NCBI RefSeq assembly: GCF_014287585.1
Contig: NZ_JACOOJ010000003.1
Coordinates: forward strand, 141,955-205,954
From: Parabacteroides hominis
GTDB lineage: Bacteria > Bacteroidota > Bacteroidia > Bacteroidales > Tannerellaceae
DNA: 64,000 nucleotides
Reading direction: 5' to 3'
This document shows, piece after piece, positions 17,376 through 26,293 of the stretch. Each line of letters starts with the position of its first letter. Within the stretch, counting starts at the first letter, position 1. Position numbers and translations under genes: made by a program. Below the pieces are notes generated by a model, which was not told the DNA's origin, ran no database searches, and was given only the letters and a program-made list of their open reading frames with translations.

Positions 17376-18599
17376 ATGAAAAAGCTGATATTACTGCTGG
17401 CCGGCATCTGCATGACGTTTCAGGCGACAGCACAGAAGAAGAACTTCACTTACAAATTCTACGGCTTTGTCCGCGGAGACCTCTTCTATAATACGCGTGC
17501 CAATATGGCGCCCGTGGACGGTAATTTCTACCTGTACCCGCTCGACAAGAAGCCGGATGCGGACGGCAAAGACCTGAATGCCGGTCCCAACGGCAGTTTC
17601 TATACCTTTACTTCGCGCCTCGGAGTGGATGTGACCGGTCCGAATATCGGCACGGCCCGTTCTTCCGCAAAGATCGAAGTCGACTTCGGAGGTTTTTCGT
17701 CCAGCACGACGATGTTGCGCATCCGGCAAGCCTATGTGGCGTTGGATTGGGAAAAGAGCCAGGTCCTGATCGGGCAAACCTGGCATCCTTTGTTCGGGAG
17801 TGTCTGCCCGGATATCCTGAATCTCTCTACCGGCGCCCCTTTCCAGCCGTTCAACCGCGAACCGCAGATACGTTACCAGTACAAGGCCGGGAAAGTGAAG
17901 CTGACGGCTTCCGCCCTTTGGCAATTGCAATACCTTTCGAGCGGCCCGAACGGAATGAGCGAGGAATATATCAAGAACAGTTGCGTGCCGGAGTTCTATG
18001 TCGGAGCCGATTATGCCTCCGCCGACGGCTGGCTGGCAGGTGGCGGCGTGCATCTGATCTCCCTGAAACCCCGTACGTCTTCCCTTTGGAACGAAAAGAC
18101 TTATAAGGTGAACGAGCGCATGACGACGCTTTCCTACGAGGCCCATGTCAAATATACCGGGCGTAATTTCGCTTTTGCCGCCAAGAGCCTGATGGCTTCC
18201 TGCCTGGACCATACGGCGTTGATCGGCGGCTATGGCATCAGTTCCATCAACCCCGATAACGGCGAACAGGAATATACGCCTTTCCGCCATTCCACTTCCT
18301 GGGTCAATTTTACCTACGGGACGAAGTGGAAAGGGCATTTCTTTGCCGGTTACACCAAGAACTTAGGGACGACCGATGCATTGGCTTCTGCCACCAAGTA
18401 CGGCATGGGGTTGGATATCGACCAGGTCTTCTCTACCAATATCGCCTTCTCCTACAACTTGCCTCATTGGCAGATCGGTGTGGAATATATGCCGACGACA
18501 GCCTGGTACGGTGATACGGACAGGGCTTCCGGCAAGGTCGTGAATACGCATAGCGTCACGAACCATCGTATATTGGGACTTGTGATGTATTACTTTTAG
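17376..18599 (+). CDS. Outer-membrane beta-barrel (porin-like) protein, paralogue 1
   Basis: A 407-residue protein with a signal peptide ending ATAQ, followed by KKNFTYKFYGFVRGDLFYNT. Alternating aromatic/hydrophobic strands run to a terminal aromatic (GLVMYYF), as in outer-membrane barrels. Blocks such as LIGQTWHPLFG and NLSTGAPFQPFNR are almost identical in the gene at 18826. The segment YGFVRGDLFYN-R resembles the first strand of small porins. Substrate is not recognisable. The two copies are separated by a 226-nt spacer carrying a hairpin array. Confidence 0.8.
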   Translation: MKKLILLLAGICMTFQATAQKKNFTYKFYGFVRGDLFYNTRANMAPVDGNFYLYPLDKKPDADGKDLNAGPNGSFYTFTSRLGVDVTGPNIGTARSSAKIEVDFGGFSSSTTMLRIRQAYVALDWEKSQVLIGQTWHPLFGSVCPDILNLSTGAPFQPFNREPQIRYQYKAGKVKLTASALWQLQYLSSGPNGMSEEYIKNSCVPEFYVGADYASADGWLAGGGVHLISLKPRTSSLWNEKTYKVNERMTTLSYEAHVKYTGRNFAFAAKSLMASCLDHTALIGGYGISSINPDNGEQEYTPFRHSTSWVNFTYGTKWKGHFFAGYTKNLGTTDALASATKYGMGLDIDQVFSTNIAFSYNLPHWQIGVEYMPTTAWYGDTDRASGKVVNTHSVTNHRILGLVMYYF

Positions 18600-18653
18600 G
18601 GCTACGATTTTTTCGTTCGAAATTCTCACTCTTTTCCGAAGCGGTGAGAAAAG

Positions 18654-18741
18654 ATTCTCATGCCAGTGAGAATTTATTCTCAGCAGCTTGGGAAAAAATT
18701 CTCATCGGCATGGGAATACTTTCTCATAAGCATGGGAAATA
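18654..18741. repeat. Four tandem 22-nt hairpin units (TTCTCA/TGAGAA type)
   Basis: Units start at 18654, 18676, 18698 and 18720. The first, ATTCTCATGCCAGTGAGAAT plus TT, is a perfect hairpin; the others keep TTCTCA and a GGGAA or GAGAA right arm. A further TTCTCA...GTGAGAA pair lies just upstream (18623-18650). The same 22-nt design with a different stem is found at 49324-49411. Confidence 0.8.
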
Positions 18742-18771
18742 CCCTTCATGCTTATCCTTCTCTCTCCGGGC

Positions 18772-18802
18772 TTTGTAGTAATCTTAAACTTGCTTACCTT
18801 TG
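18772..18802 (+). promoter_or_regulatory. Promoter for the second beta-barrel gene
   Basis: TTTG at 18772-18775, a 19-nt spacer and TACCTTTG at 18795-18802 match the consensus fully. It lies 24 nt before the ATG at 18826, supporting that start over an in-frame ATG at 18748. Confidence 0.8.
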
Positions 18803-18825
18803 CGGTCTATTTGAACGGACAAGAA

Positions 18826-20046
18826 ATGAAAAGATACTTACTACTCCTTGCCGCCCTCTGTATGGCGATGGCCGGCTATGCTCAGAAAAAGAATTTCTCT
18901 TATACCTTCTATGGACAGGTGCGTGGCGATCTGTTTTATAACTCCCGCGCCAATGCCGAGATTGTGGACGGCTTGTTTCATCTTTACCCGAAAGACAAGA
19001 ACCCGGATGCCGACGGGAATGACCTGAATGCCACGGCAAACGGCAGTTTCTATCTGCTCTATTCCCGCCTGGGGGTGGACGTGAAGGGGCCGGATATCGG
19101 GAAAGCCGTGGCGACCGCCAAGTTGGAAGCTGACTTCCGGGGCTCCGGGAGCAACTGGGCGGTCTTGCGCATCCGCCATGCATACGTCAACCTGGATTGG
19201 GGGAAATCGGCGGTGCTGGTTGGACAAACCTGGCATCCGCTCTTCGGCGATGTGTTTCCGCAGATGCTGAACCTTTCGACCGGTGCGCCTTTCCAGCCGT
19301 TTAACCGGAGCCCGCAGATCCGTTACCGTTACACGTCCGGCAAAGGCTTGCAACTGACGGGCGCCGTGTTGTGGCAGTTGCAATATCTGTCTGCCGGCCC
19401 GAACGGAAAGAGCGAGGAATATATCAAGAACAGTTGCATCCCGGAAGTCTACGTTTCGGCTGATTATAAGGCGGACGGGTTGATTGCCGGCGTCGGCATG
19501 GAAGTGCTTTCCTTGAAGCCCCGTCAGCAGACGACGGTGGACGAACGGGTGTATAAAGTGAACGAGCGGGTCACCTCCCTCTCTTTCGAGGCGCATGCCA
19601 AATATACGGCCCGTGATTGGCTGATTGCCGGTAAGACCTTGTTAGCTTCCAACCTGACGCAAGCCTGCATGCTGGGCGGTTATGCCGTTACCTCGGTCGA
19701 CCCGCGTACCGGAGAGCAGGAGTATACGCCTTACCGCCATTCCATGACCTGGTTGAATGTGGTCTATGGCAAGAAATGGAAACCGGGGATCTTTGTCGGA
19801 TACCTGAAGAACTTGGGGACGGGAAAGGCGATCGCCGGGCCGACATACGGTGTCGGGCTGGATGTCGACCAGGTGTTTACCACCAACCTCCAACTCTCTT
19901 ATAATTTGCCTCACTGGAAGTTGGGAGTGGAATACAGCCCCTCTCTTGCCTGGTATGGCGATATGAATGCGGAAAATGGTAAAATAGAGAACACCCATTC
20001 GGTGACAAACCACCGCGTGCTGGGCGTCCTGATCTATACGTTCTGA
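18826..20046 (+). CDS. Outer-membrane beta-barrel (porin-like) protein, paralogue 2
   Basis: A 406-residue paralogue of the gene at 17376 with its own signal peptide (MKRYLLLLAALCMAMAGYAQ). The in-frame ATG at 18748 is rejected as a start, because a promoter lies between it and the ATG at 18826. The ending GVLIYTF is again barrel-like. Its stop overlaps the start of the following SDR gene (TGATG), so the two are translationally coupled, an unexpected pairing of a barrel protein with a cytosolic reductase. Confidence 0.8.
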   Translation: MKRYLLLLAALCMAMAGYAQKKNFSYTFYGQVRGDLFYNSRANAEIVDGLFHLYPKDKNPDADGNDLNATANGSFYLLYSRLGVDVKGPDIGKAVATAKLEADFRGSGSNWAVLRIRHAYVNLDWGKSAVLVGQTWHPLFGDVFPQMLNLSTGAPFQPFNRSPQIRYRYTSGKGLQLTGAVLWQLQYLSAGPNGKSEEYIKNSCIPEVYVSADYKADGLIAGVGMEVLSLKPRQQTTVDERVYKVNERVTSLSFEAHAKYTARDWLIAGKTLLASNLTQACMLGGYAVTSVDPRTGEQEYTPYRHSMTWLNVVYGKKWKPGIFVGYLKNLGTGKAIAGPTYGVGLDVDQVFTTNLQLSYNLPHWKLGVEYSPSLAWYGDMNAENGKIENTHSVTNHRVLGVLIYTF

Positions 20047-20939
20047 TGAAAAAGATATTGATTATAGGAGCAAACGGGTTTACGGGGCGGAGAATCCTGG
20101 ATAACCTTTCGGCTGATGATGCCTGTGAAGTGGTCGGTTGTTCTTTCCATCCGGATATCCGGCCGGAAGGGAACCATACGTTTGTCCGGTTGGATATCAA
20201 CGACTATCCGGCGGTAGAAGTCTTGTTCGACCATGTCTGTCCGGATGTCGTCGTCAATTGTTCGGCTCTTTCCGTCCCGGATTATTGCGAGCAGCACCGT
20301 GAAGAGGCCTATGCCACCAATGTGGCGGCGGTAGAGAACCTGGCGCACTGTTGCGAGCATCAGGGGAGCCGCTTCATCCATCTGTCGACGGATTTTGTGT
20401 TTGACGGGAAAAGCGACCGTCTCTATACCGAAGAAGACTTGCCCGCCCCGCTCAACTACTATGGCGTGACCAAGTATCAAGGAGAGCAGGCGGTAGCGAA
20501 TATATGCCGCAGCTATGCCATTGCCCGCGTGGTTGTCGTCTATGGAAAAGCGTTGCCGGGGCAGCACGGGAATATCCTGCAACTGGTCAAGAACCGTCTG
20601 GAGGCGGGACAGGAAATCCGTGTCGTCTCCGACCAGTATCGCACGCCGACCTGGGTGGCGGATGTCGCCGACGGAGTGGAACGGCTGATGAACACCGGCA
20701 ATACCGGCATTTATCATATTTGCGGCGCGGAACATCTGTCTATTGCTGAAATAGCTTACCGCGTGGCCGATTACTTCGGGCTCGATCGTTCCCTGATCCG
20801 TCCGGTCACGACGGAAGAGATGAAGGAGGCAACCCCGCGTCCGCGTAATAGCGGATTGTCCATCGGGAAAGCGAAACGCGAATTGGGCTATCGCCCGCAT
20901 ACGCTGGAAGAAGGGCTAAAGGAAATGAGGCTTAAATGA
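20046..20939 (+). CDS. RmlD-like SDR: NAD(P)-dependent nucleotide-sugar reductase family
   Basis: A 297-residue extended short-chain dehydrogenase. The cofactor loop is GANGFTG (8-14), the active-site pair is Y139/K143 in YYGVTK, and STDFVFDG is the typical RmlD segment. Relatives reduce dTDP-4-keto-rhamnose or related sugars; some are methionine adenosyltransferase beta-like and non-catalytic. No rmlA, rmlB or rmlC is nearby, so the substrate is not assigned. It begins inside the stop of the barrel gene and probably shares its promoter at 18772. Confidence 0.85.
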   Translation: MKKILIIGANGFTGRRILDNLSADDACEVVGCSFHPDIRPEGNHTFVRLDINDYPAVEVLFDHVCPDVVVNCSALSVPDYCEQHREEAYATNVAAVENLAHCCEHQGSRFIHLSTDFVFDGKSDRLYTEEDLPAPLNYYGVTKYQGEQAVANICRSYAIARVVVVYGKALPGQHGNILQLVKNRLEAGQEIRVVSDQYRTPTWVADVADGVERLMNTGNTGIYHICGAEHLSIAEIAYRVADYFGLDRSLIRPVTTEEMKEATPRPRNSGLSIGKAKRELGYRPHTLEEGLKEMRLK

Positions 20940-21054
20940 TTTCTTCTATCTGATGCCTTTCTTTCAACAAATGTTGTATCTGTTGATACATCAGATAAGA
21001 TTTTCCGGCCCAGCGGAGGTCGACAAAGACGTAGTTTAGCTGATATTTTATCGA
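20932..21054 (-). pseudogene. Remnant of an AAA-type ATPase gene (P-loop region)
   Basis: Reading the minus strand from about 21051 gives KYQLNYVFVDLRWAGKSYLM and then YQQIQHLLKERHQIEEII before a stop. This matches the Walker A neighbourhood (canonical RRAGKSYLMYQ) of the DUF4143-type ATPases common in Bacteroidales. There is no start, the frame is broken upstream, and the rest is gone. The remnant overlaps the last codons of the SDR gene. Confidence 0.6.
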
Positions 21055-21098
21055 TTATAAAAGATGAAATAGCCATAGTTTTATCGATTATAAAAGAT
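21046..21098. repeat. Two 20-nt direct repeats beside the ATPase remnant
   Basis: TTTTATCGATTATAAAAGAT at 21046-21065 and again at 21079-21098, 33 nt apart. The first copy overlaps the 5-prime edge of the ATPase remnant, so it may mark a duplication or excision scar. Confidence 0.75.
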
Positions 21099-21140
21099 AG
21101 ATGTGCTAAGGCAAGGAGATTTGGAGGGTGTTTTAAGCGA

Positions 21141-21171
21141 AAAGGGACGGTCTGTTGGAGACCGTCCCTTT
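21141..21171 (-). terminator. Terminator of asd
   Basis: AAAGGGACGGTCT, loop GTTGG, AGACCGTCCCTTT: a perfect 13-bp stem 29 nt beyond the asd stop on the minus strand. It may work in both directions. Confidence 0.85.
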
Positions 21172-21199
21172 CCCTATAATAGAAAAATGGTAAAACTTT

Positions 21200-22210
21200 T
21201 TATCCGATATTCTTTACCTTCAACAGATATTCTGCGATCTGTACGGCATTCAAGGCTGCGCCTTTCTTGATCTGGTCGCTCACTGTCCAGAAAGTCAAGC
21301 CGTTCGGGTTCGTGATGTCCTTACGGATACGACCCACGTAAACAGGATCTTTGCCGGCGATGAACAACGGCATCGGGTAGTCTTTCTTTGCCGGTTCGTC
21401 CTGCAGGATAACACCTTCGGCTTCAGCGAAAGCCTTGCGGGCTTCTTCTACGCTGACCGGCTGTTCTGTCTCGACCCAAGTCGCTTCGCTGTGGGCACGC
21501 ATGACCGGGACACGCACGCAGGTTGCACTCACTTCGATGTCGGAATGCATGATCTTGCGTGTTTCGTTATACATCTTCATTTCTTCCTTCGTGTAGCCGT
21601 TGTCCGTAAATACGTCTACGTGAGGAATGACGTTGTAGGCTAACTGATAAGCGAACTTCTCGACAGTCGGTTCTTCGCCTTTCAGCAGTTGTTCATATTG
21701 TTTTACCAGTTCGGCCATAGCTGTTGCGCCTGCACCGCTGGCAGCCTGGTAAGTCGATACGTGTACACGCTTGATGTGCGACAGTCCTTCGATTGCCTTC
21801 AATGCAACGACCATCTGGATGGTGGTACAGTTCGGATTGGCAATGATGCCGCGCGGACGATTCAGTGCATCTTCCGGGTTTACTTCGGGAACTACCAAAG
21901 GTACGTCGTTGTCCATGCGGAATGCGCTGGAATTGTCGATCATCACAGTACCATGTTTCGTAATGGTTTCTGCAAATTCGACAGAAGTACCGCCACCGGC
22001 CGAAACAAAAGCAACATCGATTCCCTTAAAGTCGTCGTTATGCTTAAGCTCCTTGACGGTAATCTGTTTACCACGGAAAGTATAAACACGTCCGGCACTG
22101 CGAGATGAGCCAAAAAGCACAAGCTCATCCATCGGGAAGTTTCTCTCGTCGAGTACGCGCAGGAACTCTTGTCCTACGGCTCCACTCACTCCAACAATTG
22201 CTACTTTCAT
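21200..22210 (-). CDS. asd: Aspartate-semialdehyde dehydrogenase
   Basis: A 336-residue enzyme reducing aspartyl phosphate to aspartate semialdehyde, the branch point to lysine/diaminopimelate, threonine and methionine. The NADP loop is GVSGAVG (7-13) and the catalytic cysteine is C128 in NPNCTTIQ. The ATG at 22210 is chosen over an in-frame GTG at 22219. Monocistronic, with a strong terminator at 21141-21171 and a -7 box at 22307-22314. Confidence 0.97.
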   Translation of the reverse strand: MKVAIVGVSGAVGQEFLRVLDERNFPMDELVLFGSSRSAGRVYTFRGKQITVKELKHNDDFKGIDVAFVSAGGGTSVEFAETITKHGTVMIDNSSAFRMDNDVPLVVPEVNPEDALNRPRGIIANPNCTTIQMVVALKAIEGLSHIKRVHVSTYQAASGAGATAMAELVKQYEQLLKGEEPTVEKFAYQLAYNVIPHVDVFTDNGYTKEEMKMYNETRKIMHSDIEVSATCVRVPVMRAHSEATWVETEQPVSVEEARKAFAEAEGVILQDEPAKKDYPMPLFIAGKDPVYVGRIRKDITNPNGLTFWTVSDQIKKGAALNAVQIAEYLLKVKNIG

Positions 22211-22306
22211 TTTGAGCACTAATTAATTTGTTTATAAAAAAAATAGTATAACTTTACAGCGTGTACAGAAAGCACTGCGCTTCCTCCGTTACAACGCTTT
22301 GGGGTG

Positions 22307-22314
22307 CAAAGATA
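22307..22314 (-). promoter_or_regulatory. -7 box for asd
   Basis: On the minus strand this reads TATCTTTG, about 97 nt before the asd start; the -33 spacing is not ideal. Confidence 0.45.
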
Positions 22315-22342
22315 TACAAATTATAAACAAAACTATAAGGCT

Positions 22343-24700
22343 ATGAAACAATTTATTCTTTTTCTCTTCGTATTACTTCCTTTTTGTGTGACTTCACAGG
22401 TGAATGAGACGTTTGATGGGCCGGAGATCGATTCGGCTAATCCTTGGCGTGTAGATTCAGCCGGATTCTTTGTGAAAGACGGACGGTTGCAGTTCGATGC
22501 AAGCCGAAGGGCTAAAGGTATCCATACGATCAAGTTGGATATCTCATATAATGTAGACGGTATGGAATGGATGTTTGATGTTTCTTTTTCTTATAAACCG
22601 ACAAATAATAATCATGTAAGAATTTTTGTTTACGCAACCGGCGAACCAACAAATGTCGCTTATTTTATACAAGTTGGCCATAATGAGGGAAATGTCTCTT
22701 TGTATTCATGGCCTTCTTCTTCTGACCCACAAAGGGTAATAAAAGGGAGAGGCAGCATTTTAACGAAGGGAAGTAATAGCGTTCGGGTGAAATTGACTTT
22801 AGAGAGTAATTCTAAATTGGTTTTATATACACGTTTAGACACAGAAAGTTGCTTTCATAAAGAGGGGGAATGCAAAGTCGTCTCTTTGGGAGTCAGGAAA
22901 GGTGGCGTTTTGAATTTACAATGCCGGTATCAGGCTGCATCGATGGATAATATGATTACTTCTTTTGATAATATCATTATTTCAGACCATGTCACTCCAA
23001 CTCCGATAGAGCCGGAAGAAGAGCCTGGACCATCTGATGAAGAGGTAAAAACTTTTTCTTTGCAAGATTTGGAGCAAGAGAGTGCGACAGAACTTCTGAT
23101 GGTGTTCGACGATCCCGTAGATCCTGCCCAATACCAAATATCTTTATCAGAGAAAGGCGATGCCGATGAGGTTTATATCTCAGAAGACGAAAAGGTGCTG
23201 AAAACCGCATGGAATGAAGCCATGTTGAAGGGCAAGACCTATACTCTGTCTTATTCCGGTATATTTAACAAGTCGGGCGGTGAATGTAAAGGCGATACAA
23301 CGTTTGTGTCTGCTTATGGGAAGGAAAGTCAAGAGCCGGATAATTCGGGCACAGTCTTAATCAATGAAATAATGGCTGATCCTAATGGACTGAAAGATTT
23401 GGAGAAAACTGAATACATAGAGCTGTTTAATGCTTCAGGAAAGGAACTGTCGCTTAAAGGTTGGCAGCTTATATATGGAAAGGAAAAGCCGAAAACGATC
23501 GGAAGTGTAAGCGTTCCTGCTGCAAGTTATTTAGTTTTATATCGTTCGGGTAGAGAGATAAAGATTGATGGCGGAGGCATAGCTGTCCCGATGGATAATT
23601 TCCCTTCGCAATTGGCTAATGCAGGTAAAGAACTGCAATTATGGGATGCTTCGGGAAAAGTGGCTGACAAAGTAACCTATGCCAAAGCCAGTCCAGGCAA
23701 ATCCTGGGAACGTTCCGCTTCCGGCTGGCATCTCAGCGTTGATCCCCGTGGAGGAACGCCCGGCTCGGTTAATTCCTCTCCGGGTAATGAGGAAGAACCG
23801 CCGGTAGATCCTGACGAGCCCGATGTCCCGGATAATCCGGCTGATCCCGACATTCCGGTAACCGCTGATCCCGTCCAGCCCGGAGAGATCATTATTAATG
23901 AGTTGCTCCCCGACCCGTATGCCGGAGGCAGCGAATATATCGAATTGTATAACCGTTCGGATCACCCCTTGTCTTTGTCCGCCCTCTCTGTCGCCATCCG
24001 TAAATCGGATGGAACACTCAGCACCCGGTATCCTTTGGCTTCTATCCCGCATCATCTGAAAGCAAAAAGCTACCTCCTCTTGACCAAGAACCTGGAAGGC
24101 GTTGCTTCTTTCTACTATATAGCCGATCCGACCGCTCTTTGCGAGTTGGCCAAACTTCCGATTCTTGCCAATACATCCTCTACTTTGGTATTATTCCGTG
24201 CGGCGGATGAAACAGTAATAGACGAAGTCGCCTATTCTTCGAAATGGCACGCCCACTCTGTCAAAAGTCAAAAAGGAGTCGCCCTTGAACGTATCGACCC
24301 GGATGCCGCTACACAAAACCCGGCAAACTGGACCTCTGCTTCGGAAACGGCAGGTTACGGCACACCCGGTTATCAAAACTCCCAATATAAAAATGTTTCG
24401 TCGGGAGGAGCTACGGGGATAGAGCCTCCTGTCTGGATAGAAGAATCCGGCAGCTATACCATTTCCTATCTGCTCGACCGTCCGGGATATAACTGCCGTG
24501 CTCTCGTTTTCAATACCTCCGGCCTGCGTGTAGCCGAGATAGCCAATCATGAGTTATTAGGAACGTCCGGCGAAATTACCTGGAGCGGCATTGCCAGCAA
24601 CGGAAGCCCGCTACAAACAGGCGTCTATATCTTTTATGCTGAAGTATATCACCCCGAAGGTGTCGTGAAACGCTTTAAGAAGGCTTTCCTGATCCGGTGA
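22343..24700 (+). CDS. Secreted lamin-tail-domain protein
   Basis: The ATG at 22343 precedes a signal peptide (MKQFILFLFVLLPFCVTSQ); an upstream in-frame ATG at 22304 adds only non-signal residues. The 785-residue protein has an N-terminal region like a carbohydrate-binding jelly-roll (about 20-220). Two lamin-tail domains follow, with LINEIMADPNG...EYIELFN near 340 and IINELLPDPYAGGSEYIELY near 515, joined by a Pro/Asp-rich linker (about 475-510). The C-terminus is FlgD/sorting-domain-like, ending GVYIFYAEVYHPEGVVKRFK. It is probably cell-surface. No catalytic residues were seen. Confidence 0.82.
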   Translation: MKQFILFLFVLLPFCVTSQVNETFDGPEIDSANPWRVDSAGFFVKDGRLQFDASRRAKGIHTIKLDISYNVDGMEWMFDVSFSYKPTNNNHVRIFVYATGEPTNVAYFIQVGHNEGNVSLYSWPSSSDPQRVIKGRGSILTKGSNSVRVKLTLESNSKLVLYTRLDTESCFHKEGECKVVSLGVRKGGVLNLQCRYQAASMDNMITSFDNIIISDHVTPTPIEPEEEPGPSDEEVKTFSLQDLEQESATELLMVFDDPVDPAQYQISLSEKGDADEVYISEDEKVLKTAWNEAMLKGKTYTLSYSGIFNKSGGECKGDTTFVSAYGKESQEPDNSGTVLINEIMADPNGLKDLEKTEYIELFNASGKELSLKGWQLIYGKEKPKTIGSVSVPAASYLVLYRSGREIKIDGGGIAVPMDNFPSQLANAGKELQLWDASGKVADKVTYAKASPGKSWERSASGWHLSVDPRGGTPGSVNSSPGNEEEPPVDPDEPDVPDNPADPDIPVTADPVQPGEIIINELLPDPYAGGSEYIELYNRSDHPLSLSALSVAIRKSDGTLSTRYPLASIPHHLKAKSYLLLTKNLEGVASFYYIADPTALCELAKLPILANTSSTLVLFRAADETVIDEVAYSSKWHAHSVKSQKGVALERIDPDAATQNPANWTSASETAGYGTPGYQNSQYKNVSSGGATGIEPPVWIEESGSYTISYLLDRPGYNCRALVFNTSGLRVAEIANHELLGTSGEITWSGIASNGSPLQTGVYIFYAEVYHPEGVVKRFKKAFLIR

Positions 24701-24741
24701 TAAACTGTCAATAAGTAGTTGATTAATAAATGGCTTTATGC

Positions 24742-24772
24742 TTGTGGAAGATTTCTTGATTCTTTATCTTTG
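24742..24772 (+). promoter_or_regulatory. Promoter for the small ORFs at 24845-25086
   Basis: TTG at 24742-24744, a 20-nt spacer and TATCTTTG at 24765-24772. It supports transcription of the short downstream reading frames. Confidence 0.6.
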
Positions 24773-24844
24773 TCATATCTTCTATAAGCATGAAGCATTA
24801 CCTAAATAAATTGTAATCCTTCAAAAGAGGATCTTGATGCTGTG

Positions 24845-24922
24845 ATGAGACAAATTGGTACAGTTTTAGATTGGTATAATGAATTGAAAAAGGAGAACAC
24901 GTTATGGAAGAAGATGAATTAA
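24845..24922 (+). CDS. Possible 25-codon ORF overlapping the next small gene
   Basis: ATG at 24845 opens MRQIGTVLDWYNELKKENTL and ends at 24922, overlapping the ATG at 24904 in another frame. It might couple translation to the 60-codon gene, or be the end of a lost gene. Weak evidence. Confidence 0.3.
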   Translation: MRQIGTVLDWYNELKKENTLWKKMN

Positions 24923-25086
24923 AATTCTTGCAACAACATAGAGATCTGTTTCCGACTCAGGAAATGTATGATGAATTCTTGTTGGTCAGGAAAATGAATA
25001 AAGAAGAGCGCAAGTCTTATTCGGTAAAAAGACAAGAGAAGATCAAGGTAATGACTGCTATTCATAAACCGCCTTATACCAGCTAA
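24904..25086 (+). CDS. Small hypothetical protein, 60 residues
   Basis: Highly charged (MEEDELKFLQQHRDLFPTQE..., then a Lys/Arg-rich tail). A purine-rich AAAAAGGAGAA lies about 9 nt before the ATG, and a promoter lies at 24742-24772. It converges on and overlaps the 3-prime end of the clostripain-like gene by 29 nt. No family recognised. Confidence 0.55.
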   Translation: MEEDELKFLQQHRDLFPTQEMYDEFLLVRKMNKEERKSYSVKRQEKIKVMTAIHKPPYTS

Positions 25087-26191
25087 CCCTTTGTTTATAC
25101 CATTCGAGCATTTTAGGCAGGGATTCTTGCGGGACGAAAACGGTCAGGCCGCAATAGCTGTCCACCGGTAATGCCTGCTGGGGTGTGCCGTAGTAATAAT
25201 AGGATTTAGGAGTATGTGCTTTGTAGACAACCGCTTTATCCAGGCAGCTGATGAAATTGTCGTATTGCTCGTCTGTAGCCAACTGCTTGATATAGTCTGC
25301 CATATCATACAACATCCCAGGGCTGCGATACAGGTATTCCAGCCTTTGCATCTTCTTAAGATCGAGGCTGTAGATATCGCTTTCGGTCTTATCTGCCAAG
25401 ATATCATGTGTTACGCTTTTCAGATTATCCAGTTCGCTTGTTTTCGTAAGCGAGACGGTGGCATACGGATAGGAATCGTTCAGATAATAGTTGTAGAATG
25501 TTTCGCCTACCTTTTCCAGTTGCAGGTCGGTAGCGAACAGTTGCGGCATCATCTCTGCATAAGGCCATCCGTCCGCCAGTGTTTCGGTGGGGGAAGCCAA
25601 GATATATTCCGCTTTGTTTCTAAGCTCGTAAGCGCATTCGACACTTGCCATGTAGCAGGCATCGAACAAGATAAAATTAAATACGTTGTCCGGCAATCCC
25701 TTTGCCAGGTCGTCGATCTCCATCCAGTTGTTGCCGTCCTGCCCGAACGCTTTCAGCTTGTTCTGGTAATCGGAAGGAAGCCAGGCAGTCCCGTGGCTCC
25801 ATAACACCAACCCGTAGCTGTCTGCCGGATATTGTGAAACCACTTCGCCGATCACGCTCCGCATCACGTCCGGATCTGCCGAATTCTGCTTTTCATAGTC
25901 CTTCAGGTGGAATTTCTTGACAACGCCGTTTTCTTCTTTTATCTGAAGAAGTTTAGGGTCCGAACCGACAGGGGCATAATAAACGATCAGGTTCCCTCCG
26001 TTGAGGTTTTTGCCGGTCGCTCCTTCTACCATGCTTTCTATATTTTTGGAAGCAAAACTGTCGAGGCTGTTATTTGCCATCATATAGACTAAAACGGTAC
26101 GGGTTATCCGGGGCTCCGGAGTCTCGTTTTCGGAACAACTTGCCAATCCTAAACAAAGGATTATAAACAGAGTGATAAGTTTAAATTTCAT
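25058..26191 (-). CDS. Clostripain-family (C11) cysteine peptidase lipoprotein
   Basis: A 377-residue lipoprotein (lipobox LASC, Cys about 19) followed by a C11 peptidase domain. The VLVYMMANNSLD opening, catalytic H133 in LWSHGTAW and nucleophile C179 in LFDACYMAS are all present. C11 enzymes cleave after basic residues and often self-activate. Being lipid-anchored, it would act in the periplasm or at the surface. Monocistronic, with a -7 box at 26221-26228. Confidence 0.92.
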   Translation of the reverse strand: MKFKLITLFIILCLGLASCSENETPEPRITRTVLVYMMANNSLDSFASKNIESMVEGATGKNLNGGNLIVYYAPVGSDPKLLQIKEENGVVKKFHLKDYEKQNSADPDVMRSVIGEVVSQYPADSYGLVLWSHGTAWLPSDYQNKLKAFGQDGNNWMEIDDLAKGLPDNVFNFILFDACYMASVECAYELRNKAEYILASPTETLADGWPYAEMMPQLFATDLQLEKVGETFYNYYLNDSYPYATVSLTKTSELDNLKSVTHDILADKTESDIYSLDLKKMQRLEYLYRSPGMLYDMADYIKQLATDEQYDNFISCLDKAVVYKAHTPKSYYYYGTPQQALPVDSYCGLTVFVPQESLPKMLEWYKQRVSWYKAVYE

Positions 26192-26220
26192 ATACCCCCA
26201 ATACTAAATGTTTCTGGTGG

Positions 26221-26228
26221 CAAAGATA
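26221..26228 (-). promoter_or_regulatory. -7 box for the clostripain-like gene
   Basis: On the minus strand this reads TATCTTTG, about 30 nt before the start at 26191. Confidence 0.55.
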
Positions 26229-26293
26229 AGGAATTAATCTGTCCGCGAGATGCATTTACCCTCAATTCTGTTTATATGCATATAGATTTTGCA

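Noticed and set aside
17391..18338. A 315-codon minus-strand open frame
   Set aside because: It lies fully inside the porin-like gene. The plus-strand product has a signal peptide and a clear paralogue, while the antisense product is Arg/Gln/His-rich and has no family features.
18654..18741. CRISPR array at 18654 or 49324
   Set aside because: Units are 22 nt back to back with no spacers, are self-complementary, and have no cas genes nearby.
20888..21076. A 62-codon minus-strand ORF (MAISSFIIDKISAKLRLCRP)
   Set aside because: It is out of frame with the P-loop-like peptide of the ATPase remnant and has no family match; the neighbouring frame explains the sequence.
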